Below are positions 35,500 to 44,401 of a stretch of 64,000 nt of DNA, piece after piece. The notes beneath the pieces are model-generated. The model made no database searches. It had not been told where the DNA came from and saw only the letters and a program-made list of their open reading frames with translations. Source of the DNA: UBA7672 sp030824255 (GTDB taxonomy: Bacteria > Pseudomonadota > Alphaproteobacteria > Caulobacterales > Hyphomonadaceae); contig OW818686.1 of NCBI GenBank assembly GCA_942493305.1, positions 62,001 through 126,000 of the forward strand. Reading direction: 5' to 3'. Each line of letters begins with the position of its first letter. The first letter of the stretch is position 1. A program made the translations under genes and the position numbers.

Positions 35500-35573
35500 C
35501 TTCTGACGCGACGGCTCTTCCCATCGCCGCTGGTCGTTGCTAACGCAGATCGCAACCTGCGGAGGATATGACC

Positions 35574-36638
35574 ATGAAAAGCCAAGCCATTGTCGCCTAT
35601 GGCAAACCGCTCGAGGAAGTCGCCTCCGACATCCCGGCCCCGACAGGCACCCAGGTACTGGTGAAGATCAGCCATTCCGGCGTCTGCCACTCCGACGTCC
35701 ACCTGCAGGATGGCCACGTCGATCTCGGCGACGGCGACAAGATCGACTGGTCGCGCGGACGCACGCTGCCCCACACGCTGGGTCACGAGATCGAAGGCAC
35801 GCTGTCGGCTGTCGGCCCTGAAGCCGAAGCGCTTCTCGATGGCCGCAAAGTGGGCGAGCGCTTCGTTGTGTTCCCGTGGATCGGCTGCGGTGAATGCTCC
35901 GTGTGCAAGCGCGATCAGGAACACATCTGCTCGAAGCCGCGCCAGATCGGCATCCAGGTCGCCGGTGGATACTCCGAGTACGTGCTTGTGCCGCACCCGA
36001 AATACCTGCTCGACGCGACCGGCGTGCCGGAGGGCCTCGCCGCCACCTATATGTGCTCGGGCATCACGGCGTTCTCCGCGCTCAAGAAGGCGCGCGACGT
36101 CGGTGCCGGCGATTCGATCCTGATCGTCGGTCTCGGCGGCGTTGGCATGATGGGCCTGCAATTCGCCCGCGCTATGTTCCCGCAAGCGAAGATCCTCGGC
36201 GCGGATATCGACGAGAAGAAACTTGAAGCCGCCAAGGCAGCGGGCGCTACCGCCGTCTACAACTCGAAAGATCCAGCTGCGGTGAAGCAGCTGAAGCTCG
36301 ATACGGATGGGGGCGCCGCTTACGCCGTTGACTTCGTGGGCTCCACGCCTTCGTTCAATTTCGCGAACGGCACGATCCGCCGTGGCGGTGCGATCATCAT
36401 CGTGGGCCTGTTCGGCGGCAAGATGGCCACGCCGATTCCGATGTTCCCCTCGCGCCCCTTCTCCATCATCGGCTCCTATACCGGCCCGCTCGGAGAAACG
36501 ATCGAGATGATGGAACTGGTTCGCGCCGGAAAGATCCAGCCGATCCCGATCGAGAAACGCCCGCTGTCCGACGCCAACAAGACGCTCGACCAGCTGCGCG
36601 AAGGTACGATCGTTGGACGCGTTGTGCTGAAACCGTAG
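35574..36638 (+). CDS. Zinc-dependent alcohol dehydrogenase (MDR family)
   Basis: A 354-residue medium-chain dehydrogenase. Catalytic zinc ligands are C38 (SGVCHSD) and H71-E72 (LGHEIEG). The structural zinc lobe has C105, C108, C111 and C119 (CGECSVCKRDQEHIC). The NAD-binding fold shows VGLGGVGMMGLQFAR. It should oxidise an alcohol to an aldehyde; the substrate is unknown. The start at 35574 is preferred because GGAGG lies eight bases upstream; an ATG at 35568 is too close. It is convergent with the hybrid kinase gene. Confidence 0.93.
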   Translation: MKSQAIVAYGKPLEEVASDIPAPTGTQVLVKISHSGVCHSDVHLQDGHVDLGDGDKIDWSRGRTLPHTLGHEIEGTLSAVGPEAEALLDGRKVGERFVVFPWIGCGECSVCKRDQEHICSKPRQIGIQVAGGYSEYVLVPHPKYLLDATGVPEGLAATYMCSGITAFSALKKARDVGAGDSILIVGLGGVGMMGLQFARAMFPQAKILGADIDEKKLEAAKAAGATAVYNSKDPAAVKQLKLDTDGGAAYAVDFVGSTPSFNFANGTIRRGGAIIIVGLFGGKMATPIPMFPSRPFSIIGSYTGPLGETIEMMELVRAGKIQPIPIEKRPLSDANKTLDQLREGTIVGRVVLKP

Positions 36639-36643
36639 AGCTT

Positions 36644-36681
36644 GTGCGCGGGGGTCGTTGCACGAGTCCCCGATCGCGCAC
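36644..36681. terminator. Possible bidirectional terminator
   Basis: In the 56-bp gap between the converging alcohol dehydrogenase and kinase genes, GTGCGCGGGGG (36644-36654) can pair with CCCC...CGCGCAC (36668-36681) around a three-base bulge. There is no good T run on either side, so this is a weak call based on position and stem. Confidence 0.35.
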
Positions 36682-36694
36682 CGATCCTGAAAGC

Positions 36695-39013
36695 CTAAGC
36701 TGCTTCGCTCGCGATAAGCGTGCGGTTACCCATGGCGGCGGCGATCTTGTGCGTCAGCTCGCGCTGGTCCAGAGGCTTCGAGACATAGTCCGTCATCCCC
36801 AGTGCGAGATAGCGTTCGCGATCCCCGCTCATCGCATCGGCAGTCAGAGCGATAACCGGTAGGTCGCGCCAGTCGTGTGATGACGCGCGCAGCCGCTTGA
36901 TTGCTTCCTTGCCGTCCATGACCGGCATGTGCACATCCAGCAGCACCAGGTCGAACTTGTGCTCGTGCAGGCGATCCAGCGCCTCCTGCCCGTTCACAGC
37001 CTCGACGAATGTCGGGTTAAGCTGTGCGGTGAACAGCTTCACCACCTGACGGTTCACGGCGTTGTCGTCCACCAGCAGGATCCGGATACCGCGCAGGCTC
37101 TTCAGCTGCGTATCGCTCACGCTAGGCGAAGCGGGCTCAGACGGCCGCGCAGCCGTGCCCTGCATCACGGCGTCGGCCATGAAAGTCAGCGTGAAGGTCG
37201 AGCCCTCGCCCGGCGTGCTGTCCACGGTCACGTCGCCGCCCATCAGGCGCGCCAGCTGCCGCGTGATTGCAAGGCCGAGGCCCGATCCGCCGAAGCGGCG
37301 CGTGATCGTTGCATCCGCTTGCGTGAAGGTCGAGAACAGGCGTTGCACGACGGCCGGCGTCATGCCGATGCCCGTGTCGGTCACTGCGATGCTGATGCGC
37401 CATTTGCCTGGCTCGACTTCTTCCGAGCCGACCTTGACGATTACCTTGCCGCGCTCGGTGAACTTGATCGCGTTGGAGAACAGGTTGCCCACGCACTGGC
37501 GCACACGCACCGGATCATAATGCAGCAGTGTCGGCATGCCCGGCGCGATATCGAGGTCAATGTTGAGCCCGCGCTCGACGGCCTTCGACAGGAACAACTG
37601 CCGCAGACGATCCAGCGTCACCGCCAGCTCGCCATCGGTCGAGGATATCTCGATCTTGCCCGCTTCGATCTTGGACAGGTCCAGCACATCGTTCAGCAGC
37701 GCTGTCAGCGTGCGACCGGACTCGAGAATGATGTCCACCTTCTCGCGCTGGTCGGTCAGCAGGCCATCGCTCACGAGCGACTGCGCCATGCCCAGCACGC
37801 CATTCAGCGGCGTGCGGATTTCGTGGCTCATGGAAGCCAGGAAGTTCGACTTCGCGATCGTCGCCGCCTCGGCCTGCTTCTTGGCCTCGATCAGCGCCAG
37901 CTCCTGCGCCTTTTGCTGCTGAATATCCAGCATCAGGCCGACAGCGCGCGACGGCACGCCATGCTCGTTGCGCTGGACGCGCATGAACATGCGAACCCAT
38001 TGTTCGCCGCCATTGGGACGATAGAGGCGGGTGTCGATCGATTCCACGCCGCGCGAACGCAGGCTGCGTTCCCAGCTCTCGCGCACGGGCGGAATATCGT
38101 CGTCGTGATACATGCCGAACGGCATCATGGCGTGGCGCGCCAGCGCCTCCTGCCCCGCCAGCGCCTGATACTGCGGCGAAGTCCAGCGCTCCGAAGACCG
38201 AAGATCGATCTCGTAGACGCCGGCTCCCGCCGCGCTCATCGCGATCTCGAGACGGTCGTGCATGACCGCCGCCTGGTCGCGCGCTTCCACCAGTTCGGTG
38301 ATGTTCTGCGACAGCCCGAAAATCTCGAACTTGCCCGACGCCAGCCTGCGGCCCGAGGTAAACTGCGCCAACGTGTGCCGCCATGTGCCATCGGACTTGC
38401 GGCGGCGCAGATGCAGCGTTGCCGTTCCGCCTTCCATCGACAGCCGCTCGCGCACCTGCGCGTCCTTGTCGATGTCCTCCTGGTGCAGGTCCTTCACCAC
38501 GTCCGACAGGTGATAGACCTCCAATGTTTCGCCGCGACGAACCAGCGCCTCGGAAAACTGGAAAGTCTGGTCGTCCGGATTGTAGCGGAACACGCCGATG
38601 TCGGCATCACGCATCAGCCGGTCACGTACATCGACGGCGGACACCAGCTTGCCGAGTATGCTCCACTCGCTGGTGACATCGTCCAACGTGGTCAATCCGT
38701 CGGCGACTCCACGGCCACGGCGCGGGCGCACCCAGCGGTCGCCCTTCGGCGTCGTGAACCTGAAGACAGCGCCATTGCCATAGTCGTTGTTCTCGACCGA
38801 GCGTTCCTCGAGCAGGTCAGTCAGCTTCTGCCCGGCGACGCCTTCGGCAGGCAGTCCGGTCAGCTGGAAGAACAGCTCGTTCGCCGCGACAACCTCGTCG
38901 TCGGCATCCACCCTCACGCCGGCAATGCCGAGCGCGGTCAGCTGCTCGAGCATGTCAAACGCGTCCGGATCGGACTGGTGCAGCAAAGGGGCCCCCTCAG
39001 GGCATACGGCCAT
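36695..39013 (-). CDS. Hybrid sensor histidine kinase with PAS domains and receiver
   Basis: A 772-residue cytosolic hybrid kinase with no membrane helices. Three PAS-like segments lie at about residues 20-110, 135-245 and 250-370 (last one with PNGGEQWVRMFMRV and the PAC-type QRNEHGVPSRAVGLMLDI). The HisKA domain has phosphoacceptor H397 (SMSHEIRTPLN). The HATPase has N, G1 (DTGIGM) and G2 (GGSGLGLAI) boxes. The receiver near 650-765 has phospho-Asp D693 (LLDVHMPVMDG) and the K in YVSKPLD. It resembles the intracellular redox- or small-ligand-sensing kinases of Caulobacterales. No partner regulator lies nearby, so output is probably through a phosphotransfer protein elsewhere. Confidence 0.94.
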   Translation of the reverse strand: MAVCPEGAPLLHQSDPDAFDMLEQLTALGIAGVRVDADDEVVAANELFFQLTGLPAEGVAGQKLTDLLEERSVENNDYGNGAVFRFTTPKGDRWVRPRRGRGVADGLTTLDDVTSEWSILGKLVSAVDVRDRLMRDADIGVFRYNPDDQTFQFSEALVRRGETLEVYHLSDVVKDLHQEDIDKDAQVRERLSMEGGTATLHLRRRKSDGTWRHTLAQFTSGRRLASGKFEIFGLSQNITELVEARDQAAVMHDRLEIAMSAAGAGVYEIDLRSSERWTSPQYQALAGQEALARHAMMPFGMYHDDDIPPVRESWERSLRSRGVESIDTRLYRPNGGEQWVRMFMRVQRNEHGVPSRAVGLMLDIQQQKAQELALIEAKKQAEAATIAKSNFLASMSHEIRTPLNGVLGMAQSLVSDGLLTDQREKVDIILESGRTLTALLNDVLDLSKIEAGKIEISSTDGELAVTLDRLRQLFLSKAVERGLNIDLDIAPGMPTLLHYDPVRVRQCVGNLFSNAIKFTERGKVIVKVGSEEVEPGKWRISIAVTDTGIGMTPAVVQRLFSTFTQADATITRRFGGSGLGLAITRQLARLMGGDVTVDSTPGEGSTFTLTFMADAVMQGTAARPSEPASPSVSDTQLKSLRGIRILLVDDNAVNRQVVKLFTAQLNPTFVEAVNGQEALDRLHEHKFDLVLLDVHMPVMDGKEAIKRLRASSHDWRDLPVIALTADAMSGDRERYLALGMTDYVSKPLDQRELTHKIAAAMGNRTLIASEAA

Positions 39014-39111
39014 AACCTGCGAACGCTAGCGCCCGCCCGTTAATGCGGTCTTTCCAACACCGGGAACCTTCTCAAAAATCGAAGTTTTTCCGTGCCTTAC
39101 CCTGCGACATT

Positions 39112-40815
39112 TCACTCACGCGTCATGGCCTGCCCGGTCATGATTCGCTGCAAACCGCCCATTCCGCCGATTTCGTTGGGCCGCGCCACGAACCGGGCGT
39201 CCGTGCTGGCGAAGTAATCGCGCGTCTTGATGTTCGAGACTTTCACGAACTCCGCCTCCACCTCCCCCGCCCTGATCGTCAGCACCGTGAAGCCCTTCGA
39301 GAATGCGTTGTAGTACAGCACCTCGTCATTGGCCTCCGGCATCAGCCAGTTCAGCTCCTCGAACGGCAGGTTGTCGCCAGACCCCGGCGATGTGACGGAC
39401 GTACAGCCGAACTCCACGCCGCGCTTTGCGCCCGAATTGTCGTGCAACTCGTTGGCCCACGCGGTGTGTGTGTCGCCGGTCAGCGTGACCAGTTTCGCCT
39501 TCGCCGCTTTCGCCGCCTGGTAGAGCCGCTCGCGCGCCGCCGGGAAGCCGCTCCACGCATCGAGGTTCCACTCGAAGCCATAACGCGCCGTCGCATAAAA
39601 CCGCTTCGAGCCCTGCGGGACTTTCTCGTACTGCTCCGGCGACAGCCTGGCCTGCAGGTCTGGCGATTTCACCTTCGCCATCGTCACCTGGTTGCCCAGC
39701 ACCTGCCACTTCTTGCCCGCAGCCACCGAAGCGGCGAGCCCTTCGGCGAGCCAGGCCTCCTGCTCGAAGCCCAGCATGGTGCGCTGGGGATCGTTCACCT
39801 TCGCCTTCAGCGCCTCTGCAATCGCGGGCCGCTCGGCGTCCGGCGCCATGAACATCTCGCCGAATGTCAGGTCCTCGCCCCGCCCGACCAGGCGGCTCTC
39901 CAGCAGGAACAGCGTCGCCAGTTCACCGATTTCGAACTTGCGCCAGATCGCATCACGCGGCCGCCCCGCAGCCGGATCACGCACCGGCATCCATTCAAGA
40001 TAGGCCTGCACCGCAACGCTTTTCCGCGTTGTCCAGTCGCCTTCCGTCTCGGCCTGATGGTTCTCCGCGCCAGTGCGATAGGAGTTGTTGGTCGATTCAT
40101 GATCGTCCCAGGTGCAGAACCACGGAGCGATCGCGTGCGCGGCCTGCAGGTCCGGGTCGGCCTTGTATTGCGCGTGGCGCTTCCGGTAGTCGTCGAGCGA
40201 GACGATCTCGTGCGTCGGCTCGTGATTGCGGTTCAGTTCTTTGCCGGCAACGCCGCCATATCCGTTCGCGCCGTATTCGTAGATGTAGTCGCCGAGATGG
40301 ATCACGGCATCCAGCTCGCCTTTCGCGCCGCGCTTGGCGATCTCGCGATAGGCGTTGAAATATCCGAACGGGAAGTTGGAGCACGACACCACCGCCATGC
40401 GGTACTGTCCGATATCTGCCTCGGGCAGCGTCCGCGTGGCCCCGCCGGGGGAGGCTGTCCGCCCGACGGTGAACCAGTAATAGTAAAGCTGGCCAGGCTC
40501 GAGCCCGTCGACATCCACCTTCACGGTGTAGTCCCGCTCAGGTCCGGTATTGAACGTACCGCGCTTCACGATGTCCTTGAAGGCGGCATCCCGCGCCACA
40601 CTCCAGCCCACAGGCACAGGGCCGGGCGCATCCGGCGTCACGCGCGTCCAGATCACGACGCCGGTCTGGGTCGGATCGCCCGATGCCACGCCATGCTCGA
40701 AGGCGACTTTTCCCGCGTAATTCGGTGTCCCGGTCGTACCCGTCGTGGTACAGGCCGCGGCCCCAAGACCCGCGACCCCAAAGCCAAGCGCGCCACGCCG
40801 TGTCAGCCTGGTCAT
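39112..40815 (-). CDS. phoD: PhoD-like alkaline phosphatase/phosphodiesterase
   Basis: A 567-residue secreted metalloenzyme that releases phosphate from phosphodiesters and monoesters. The N-terminus has a twin-Arg-like signal (MTRLTRRGALGFG) and an AAAC motif that could act as a lipobox. PhoD landmarks are present: FEHGVASGDPTQTGVVIWTRV, the metal-binding HLGDYIYEYG and WDDHESTNN, and LTGDTHTAWANEL. The conserved Cys that binds iron in PhoD is probably the one in VVSCSNFPFG. There is no pho box that I could identify. It is divergent from the pseudouridine synthase gene. Confidence 0.93.
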   Translation of the reverse strand: MTRLTRRGALGFGVAGLGAAACTTTGTTGTPNYAGKVAFEHGVASGDPTQTGVVIWTRVTPDAPGPVPVGWSVARDAAFKDIVKRGTFNTGPERDYTVKVDVDGLEPGQLYYYWFTVGRTASPGGATRTLPEADIGQYRMAVVSCSNFPFGYFNAYREIAKRGAKGELDAVIHLGDYIYEYGANGYGGVAGKELNRNHEPTHEIVSLDDYRKRHAQYKADPDLQAAHAIAPWFCTWDDHESTNNSYRTGAENHQAETEGDWTTRKSVAVQAYLEWMPVRDPAAGRPRDAIWRKFEIGELATLFLLESRLVGRGEDLTFGEMFMAPDAERPAIAEALKAKVNDPQRTMLGFEQEAWLAEGLAASVAAGKKWQVLGNQVTMAKVKSPDLQARLSPEQYEKVPQGSKRFYATARYGFEWNLDAWSGFPAARERLYQAAKAAKAKLVTLTGDTHTAWANELHDNSGAKRGVEFGCTSVTSPGSGDNLPFEELNWLMPEANDEVLYYNAFSKGFTVLTIRAGEVEAEFVKVSNIKTRDYFASTDARFVARPNEIGGMGGLQRIMTGQAMTRE

Positions 40816-40902
40816 GGATTTATCCCTCCCGCCGGGTTAGTTGGCCCTGAAACGAGCCAAACACCTGTGAATCCCTACCTCGCAGCGCATCGCGACGAAA
40901 GC

Positions 40903-41973
40903 ATGACGGCAGAACCAGCCCCCCTCATCGTAACCGCCCCTGCGGAAGCAGCCGGCGCACGCCTCGATAAATGGCTGGCGGACGCCGGAATCGGCATGTC
41001 CCGCTCCCGCCTGCGCGTCCTGATCGAGGAGGGCCGTGTAACAGCGAATGGCCAGCCATCGACCGACGCCAGCGCCAAGGTCGTGCCGGGCACCGTATTC
41101 GCCATCCAGTTGCCCATCCCGGTCTCCGCCCTGCCCGAAGCCGAAGACATCCCGCTAGACGTGGTGTTCGAGGACAAGCACCTCATCGTCATAGACAAGC
41201 AGCCCGGCCTCGTCGTGCACCCCGCCGGCGGGTCCGAGCGCGGCACGCTGGTCAACGCCCTGCTCTTCCATTGCGGACCGGAACTCACCGGCATCGGCGG
41301 CGTCTCGCGCCCAGGCATCGTGCACCGCCTCGACAAGGATACGTCCGGCGTCATGGTCGCCGCCAAGTCGGAAGCGGCGCATACCGCGCTCACCACGATG
41401 TTCGCCAACCACGATATCGAGCGTCTCTATCTCGCCGTCACGCGCGGCGCGCCGCGTCCCCTCATCGGTCGCATCGAGACCTATATCGGGCGCTCGCCAA
41501 GCGACCGGAAGAAGATGGCCGTGATGAAGGAGAAGCACTTTCGCGCAGACCACTGGTCGGACGACTCCAGCAAGGAGAACGACGAACCACAGGGCAAGGT
41601 GGCGATCACCAATTATCGCGGCCTTGAGACGTTCGGAAAGCTCGACGCCACCGGAACGCAGCCAGCCGCCGCCCTCGTTGAATGCCGACTCGAAACGGGC
41701 CGCACACACCAGATCCGCGTCCACATGGCCCACATCCAGGCGCCGGTGCTGGGCGACCAGACCTATGGCAAGCACCGCTGGTTGAAAGCCGATGGCAAGG
41801 GCGCAGCTTTCGAGCGCGCGACTGCCACGGCCAAGGCCTTCGAACGTCAGGCGCTCCACGCGGCCGTGCTGGGCTTCGTGCATCCGATCACTGGCAAGCA
41901 ACTTCGCTTCGAACGCTCGCCGCCAGCCGACATGGCGGACCTGATCGACGCGCTAAGGGCTATGCCGAAATAG
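40903..41973 (+). CDS. RluA-family 23S rRNA pseudouridine synthase (RluD-like)
   Basis: A 356-residue pseudouridine synthase. Residues 17-65 are an S4 RNA-binding domain (RLDKWLADAGIGMSRSRLRVLI). The catalytic domain has the RluA-family signature H141-R-L-D144-K-D-T-S-G with D144 as the catalytic Asp, and the C-terminal RTHQIRVHMAHI motif. By domain order it is closest to RluD, which modifies helix 69 of 23S rRNA. An insertion around residues 205-230 (SDDSSKENDEPQG) is common in alphaproteobacteria. I start it at 40903; an in-frame GTG at 40867 is possible, and the far longer open frame (from 39043) is a shadow of phoD. Confidence 0.93.
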   Translation: MTAEPAPLIVTAPAEAAGARLDKWLADAGIGMSRSRLRVLIEEGRVTANGQPSTDASAKVVPGTVFAIQLPIPVSALPEAEDIPLDVVFEDKHLIVIDKQPGLVVHPAGGSERGTLVNALLFHCGPELTGIGGVSRPGIVHRLDKDTSGVMVAAKSEAAHTALTTMFANHDIERLYLAVTRGAPRPLIGRIETYIGRSPSDRKKMAVMKEKHFRADHWSDDSSKENDEPQGKVAITNYRGLETFGKLDATGTQPAAALVECRLETGRTHQIRVHMAHIQAPVLGDQTYGKHRWLKADGKGAAFERATATAKAFERQALHAAVLGFVHPITGKQLRFERSPPADMADLIDALRAMPK

Positions 41974-41974
41974 A

Positions 41975-42005
41975 AAGCGCCCTTGTTCAAGGAACAAAGG
42001 CGCTT
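41975..42005. terminator. Intrinsic terminator between converging genes
   Basis: A 14-bp stem with one mismatch (AAGCGCCCTTGTTC 41975-41988 against GAACAAAGGCGCTT 41992-42005) and a three-base loop. It sits 1 bp after the pseudouridine synthase stop and 20 bp after the lipoprotein stop on the other strand, so it can serve both directions. Short A and T flanks are present on each side. Confidence 0.75.
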
Positions 42006-42024
42006 CCAGACGCTGCTAGACTGA

Positions 42025-43089
42025 TCAGTAGGTCTTGGTCGCCAGCACTGAGCCATCCAGCGCGTCCGTGATCGTCACCGTGGTGAACTTCGCGCGGATC
42101 GCCGACTGGTCGATGCCCTTCACGAAGCTGGAGCCGACTGGAACGAACGTCGCCGCGATCTCGACCTTGCGCTCGGGATTGCGTTGGGCAAGCGCCGCGG
42201 CCTGCTCGCGCGTCATCTTGAACTCGGGGAAGGATTCACGCGCCTTGTAGTTGGCGAGTCCGCCCGCGCCGCGATCAACATCGCCGAACACGATCCACCA
42301 CTGCGACATCTTCTCGAATTTGTAGACCATCGTCCCATCAGCCGAGAGGCAATCCGGCGCGCGCAGAGACGCCTGGAAGTGATTGATGTTCGTCACCGCC
42401 TGCGCATTGCTGCCCGCCTCGACCGTCGCACCATCAAAGAACGGATCGAAGGTCTCCGCCACCTTGGTGGGGATCGTCGTCGCCTTGCTGAAGGTATGCA
42501 TCGGGAAATTGCCCGTGGCCTCGTTCCACTGGCCAAGCGTCGCCGAGAAGTGAAGCGTGATTTCCTTTGGCTGCGTCGCAGCCCACGCCTTCAGCTCATT
42601 GCGCGCCGTCGTCAGTGCAGCCTTACCGCGCGCACGGTCACCGAATTCACCTCCGAGGTCTTCGGACATCTGGATGCCCTTCTCGCAGGAGCGCAGCGCC
42701 GTCCACCACACCCAAATCGGCTCGAACTGCTCGGTGACCAGCGTATCGTTCGACACGGCCCACAGCGTCACCGGCACGGTGAAGATCATCTGCTGGCGCC
42801 ATTTCTGAAGGTCATCGACGGGCTGCGTGGCCGCATACTCGGCGCCCGTGAACACGTTCTGGTCCCAGTCCGCCGGCATCCAGCTCGGCGAAGGCACGAG
42901 GGACCGCGCCCCCGGATCACCAGTGGGCGCCACAGCCGTCTCGACCGGTGCGCCGCTGTCGCCAGCCAAGGCCGCACCGCTAGCCGCCACATCGTCGGTT
43001 GCCGGAGCTGGGGCTTCGCCGCCGCCACAAGCCGCTAGAGCCATCACCAGCGACGAAACGAGCGTCGCACGCACAAAACCAGATTTCAT
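42025..43089 (-). CDS. Lipoprotein, unknown function
   Basis: A 354-residue lipoprotein with lipobox LAAC (C21), a low-complexity Ala/Pro/Gly linker to about residue 65, and a large mature domain. Notable segments are VTLWAVSNDTLVTEQFEPIWVWWTALRSC, KEITLHFSATLGQWNEATGNFPM and YKFEKMSQWWIVFGDVD, which suggest a beta-rich fold, but I recognise no family. The Ala+2-like residue after the lipid Cys is Gly, so outer-membrane targeting is likely. Monocistronic. Confidence 0.78.
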   Translation of the reverse strand: MKSGFVRATLVSSLVMALAACGGGEAPAPATDDVAASGAALAGDSGAPVETAVAPTGDPGARSLVPSPSWMPADWDQNVFTGAEYAATQPVDDLQKWRQQMIFTVPVTLWAVSNDTLVTEQFEPIWVWWTALRSCEKGIQMSEDLGGEFGDRARGKAALTTARNELKAWAATQPKEITLHFSATLGQWNEATGNFPMHTFSKATTIPTKVAETFDPFFDGATVEAGSNAQAVTNINHFQASLRAPDCLSADGTMVYKFEKMSQWWIVFGDVDRGAGGLANYKARESFPEFKMTREQAAALAQRNPERKVEIAATFVPVGSSFVKGIDQSAIRAKFTTVTITDALDGSVLATKTY

Positions 43090-43258
43090 GGCGCCTCTCC
43101 CTGACCACGATCCCGGGAGAGTCCCCAGCCCCCGGCCAACATTCCGCTTCAGTCAAAGCGGTCTTTTGCGGATAAGCGATTCCACTCCGGTTCCAAACAG
43201 ACCGTTGTTATTGGCGCAGAAGCTGAACCCGATATGAACCTCGGTGCACGGAGCTCTG

Positions 43259-43813
43259 TCAGTCGCCCTCGACGCGCCACTCGTGCTCAAGGCCATAGCC
43301 GCAGACAGCCATCGGCTGGCCGTTGAACTCGGCAGGCTCGAACTTCGCGATGCGCGCCCAGGCCAGCGTCGCGCTATCCAGCGTCACGGAACCTGACGAC
43401 TTCGACAGCTTCACGTCCACCAGCCTGCCCTCCACCGTGACACACCCCTCGACGCCGGACACGCCCTCGTCATCGGCGCGTCTGGCGGCTTCCGGGTATT
43501 CCGGCAGTGTCGACGATGGCGCGATACGCGGCCTGCGTGTGAGGCCGGGCATGTTCGGTTTCCACTGGACGAAAAAGACCGGCTTGTCGCTGACCGGCGC
43601 GACAGACGCTGGCGCTGGCTGCGCCGCGCTTGTCTCCAGAGGCGCCAGAGGCCTTGGCTCCATCGCCGCCGGAATCTCCGGCGGACCGAACCCCGGCAGG
43701 GTCGGCATTGGAATCGAAATATCGGGAAGCGGGATCGCGGAACATCCCGCGAAGCCCATCAGCGCCGTCCCAATCAGTAGCCACCCAGCCCCTGATCGAA
43801 CTGCAGCAAACAT
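43259..43813 (-). CDS. TonB-C-terminal-domain lipoprotein
   Basis: A 184-residue exported protein. The signal peptide ends in lipobox FAGC (C24 of the preferred start), a Pro-rich linker follows (AIPLPDISIPMPTLPGFGPP), and the C-terminal ~90 residues match the TonB_C fold: STLPEYPEAARRADDEGVSGVEGCVTVEGRLVDVKL in pieces, then LDSATLAWARIAKFEPAEFNG. The start at 43813 has GGAAGGGAG upstream; the frame is open to 43888. True TonB is anchored by an inner-membrane helix, so a lipid-anchored TonB_C domain is unlikely to transduce energy. It may be a periplasmic adaptor. Confidence 0.82.
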   Translation of the reverse strand: MFAAVRSGAGWLLIGTALMGFAGCSAIPLPDISIPMPTLPGFGPPEIPAAMEPRPLAPLETSAAQPAPASVAPVSDKPVFFVQWKPNMPGLTRRPRIAPSSTLPEYPEAARRADDEGVSGVEGCVTVEGRLVDVKLSKSSGSVTLDSATLAWARIAKFEPAEFNGQPMAVCGYGLEHEWRVEGD

Positions 43814-43925
43814 GCTGCTCCCTTCCGTCTGTAGGAGCTGCAAGAAGCGGTCACCGTACCGGACGAAAATGGCAACGCAACGGATCACGCGGGCGGGCGG
43901 AAAATAATTCCGGCGATGTCAGCGA

Positions 43926-44141
43926 CTAGCTCGCCTGCGCAACGATCTTCGACCACTCGGCTTCCGACATGAAGCCATCCTTGTCCGTGTCGATGAAGGT
44001 CCGAAAGACCCATGCGTGATAGCCAAGGAATTCCTGCCGGGAGAGCGTGCGTCCGCCTTCCACATTCGCATTCCGGAACAGCAATGTCGCATTGGTCTTC
44101 GACCGGCCCTGCAGCGACCCCCTGAACTCGGAAAGGATCAT
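43926..44141 (-). CDS. Downstream half of the frameshifted EF-hand gene
   Basis: Encodes 71 residues if started at its own ATG, which falls at position 8 of an EF loop whose first seven residues lie upstream in the same frame. The frame carries a degenerate third loop (RNANVEGGRTLSRQEF) and a good last loop (DTDKDGFMSEAE). It has no signal peptide, so it would be cytosolic and non-functional unless the frame is restored. Confidence 0.5.
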   Translation of the reverse strand: MILSEFRGSLQGRSKTNATLLFRNANVEGGRTLSRQEFLGYHAWVFRTFIDTDKDGFMSEAEWSKIVAQAS

Positions 44142-44332
44142 TTCACCATCACCGTCGGCGTCGAGGTCGGCATCCGCCCGGCCTGATAGGTAAGGTACTC
44201 GTTGAGGTCACACTTGCCGTCAGCGTTGCGGTCGAGGAAGGCGATGACCTGCCCCGGCTGCTGCGCGGCGGCGACCATCATTCCCACCAAGGGGCTCAGC
44301 AGGATACTTGCGGCCAGCACACGATATTTCAT
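44138..44332 (-). CDS. Upstream half of the frameshifted EF-hand gene
   Basis: Encodes 64 residues as it stands: signal peptide cut near AAA-QQPGQ, one EF loop (DRNADGKCDLNE, with Cys at loop position 8), then an out-of-frame tail. GGAGGGGGAG lies directly before the ATG, so it is probably translated. Its stop overlaps the next ATG as ATGA, which could allow re-initiation. Confidence 0.55.
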   Translation of the reverse strand: MKYRVLAASILLSPLVGMMVAAAQQPGQVIAFLDRNADGKCDLNEYLTYQAGRMPTSTPTVMVK

Positions 44333-44401
44333 CTCCCCCTCCCCAACCACGGCCAAAAGATACCAGATGGTACGGTCAATGCCAGAGACTTGTCCGGGCA
44401 A

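Larger units (their letters stand above)
43926..44332 (-). pseudogene. EF-hand protein gene broken by a one-base frameshift
   Basis: Two overlapping frames on the minus strand together make one EF-hand protein of about 135 residues. The upstream frame gives a signal peptide (MKYRVLAASILLSPL...) and a first calcium loop, DRNADGKCDLNE. It then slips into MPTSTPTVMVK and stops. Reading the same bases in the other frame gives D-A-D-G-D-G-E-M-I-L-S-E, a perfect canonical EF loop, which continues into the downstream frame with its last loop DTDKDGFMSEAE. One base appears to be missing near 44180-44184. Either the gene is inactivated, or the read has an error, or the shift is programmed. Confidence 0.75.

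Noticed and set aside
36929..39043. 704-codon open frame antisense to the hybrid kinase
   Set aside because: A His/Arg/Gln-rich shadow frame with no family features; the kinase on the other strand has all its motifs in order.
39043..40902. Apparent 620-residue N-terminal extension of the pseudouridine synthase
   Set aside because: The extension is antisense to phoD and has no domain; the enzyme's S4 domain starts right after the ATG at 40903.
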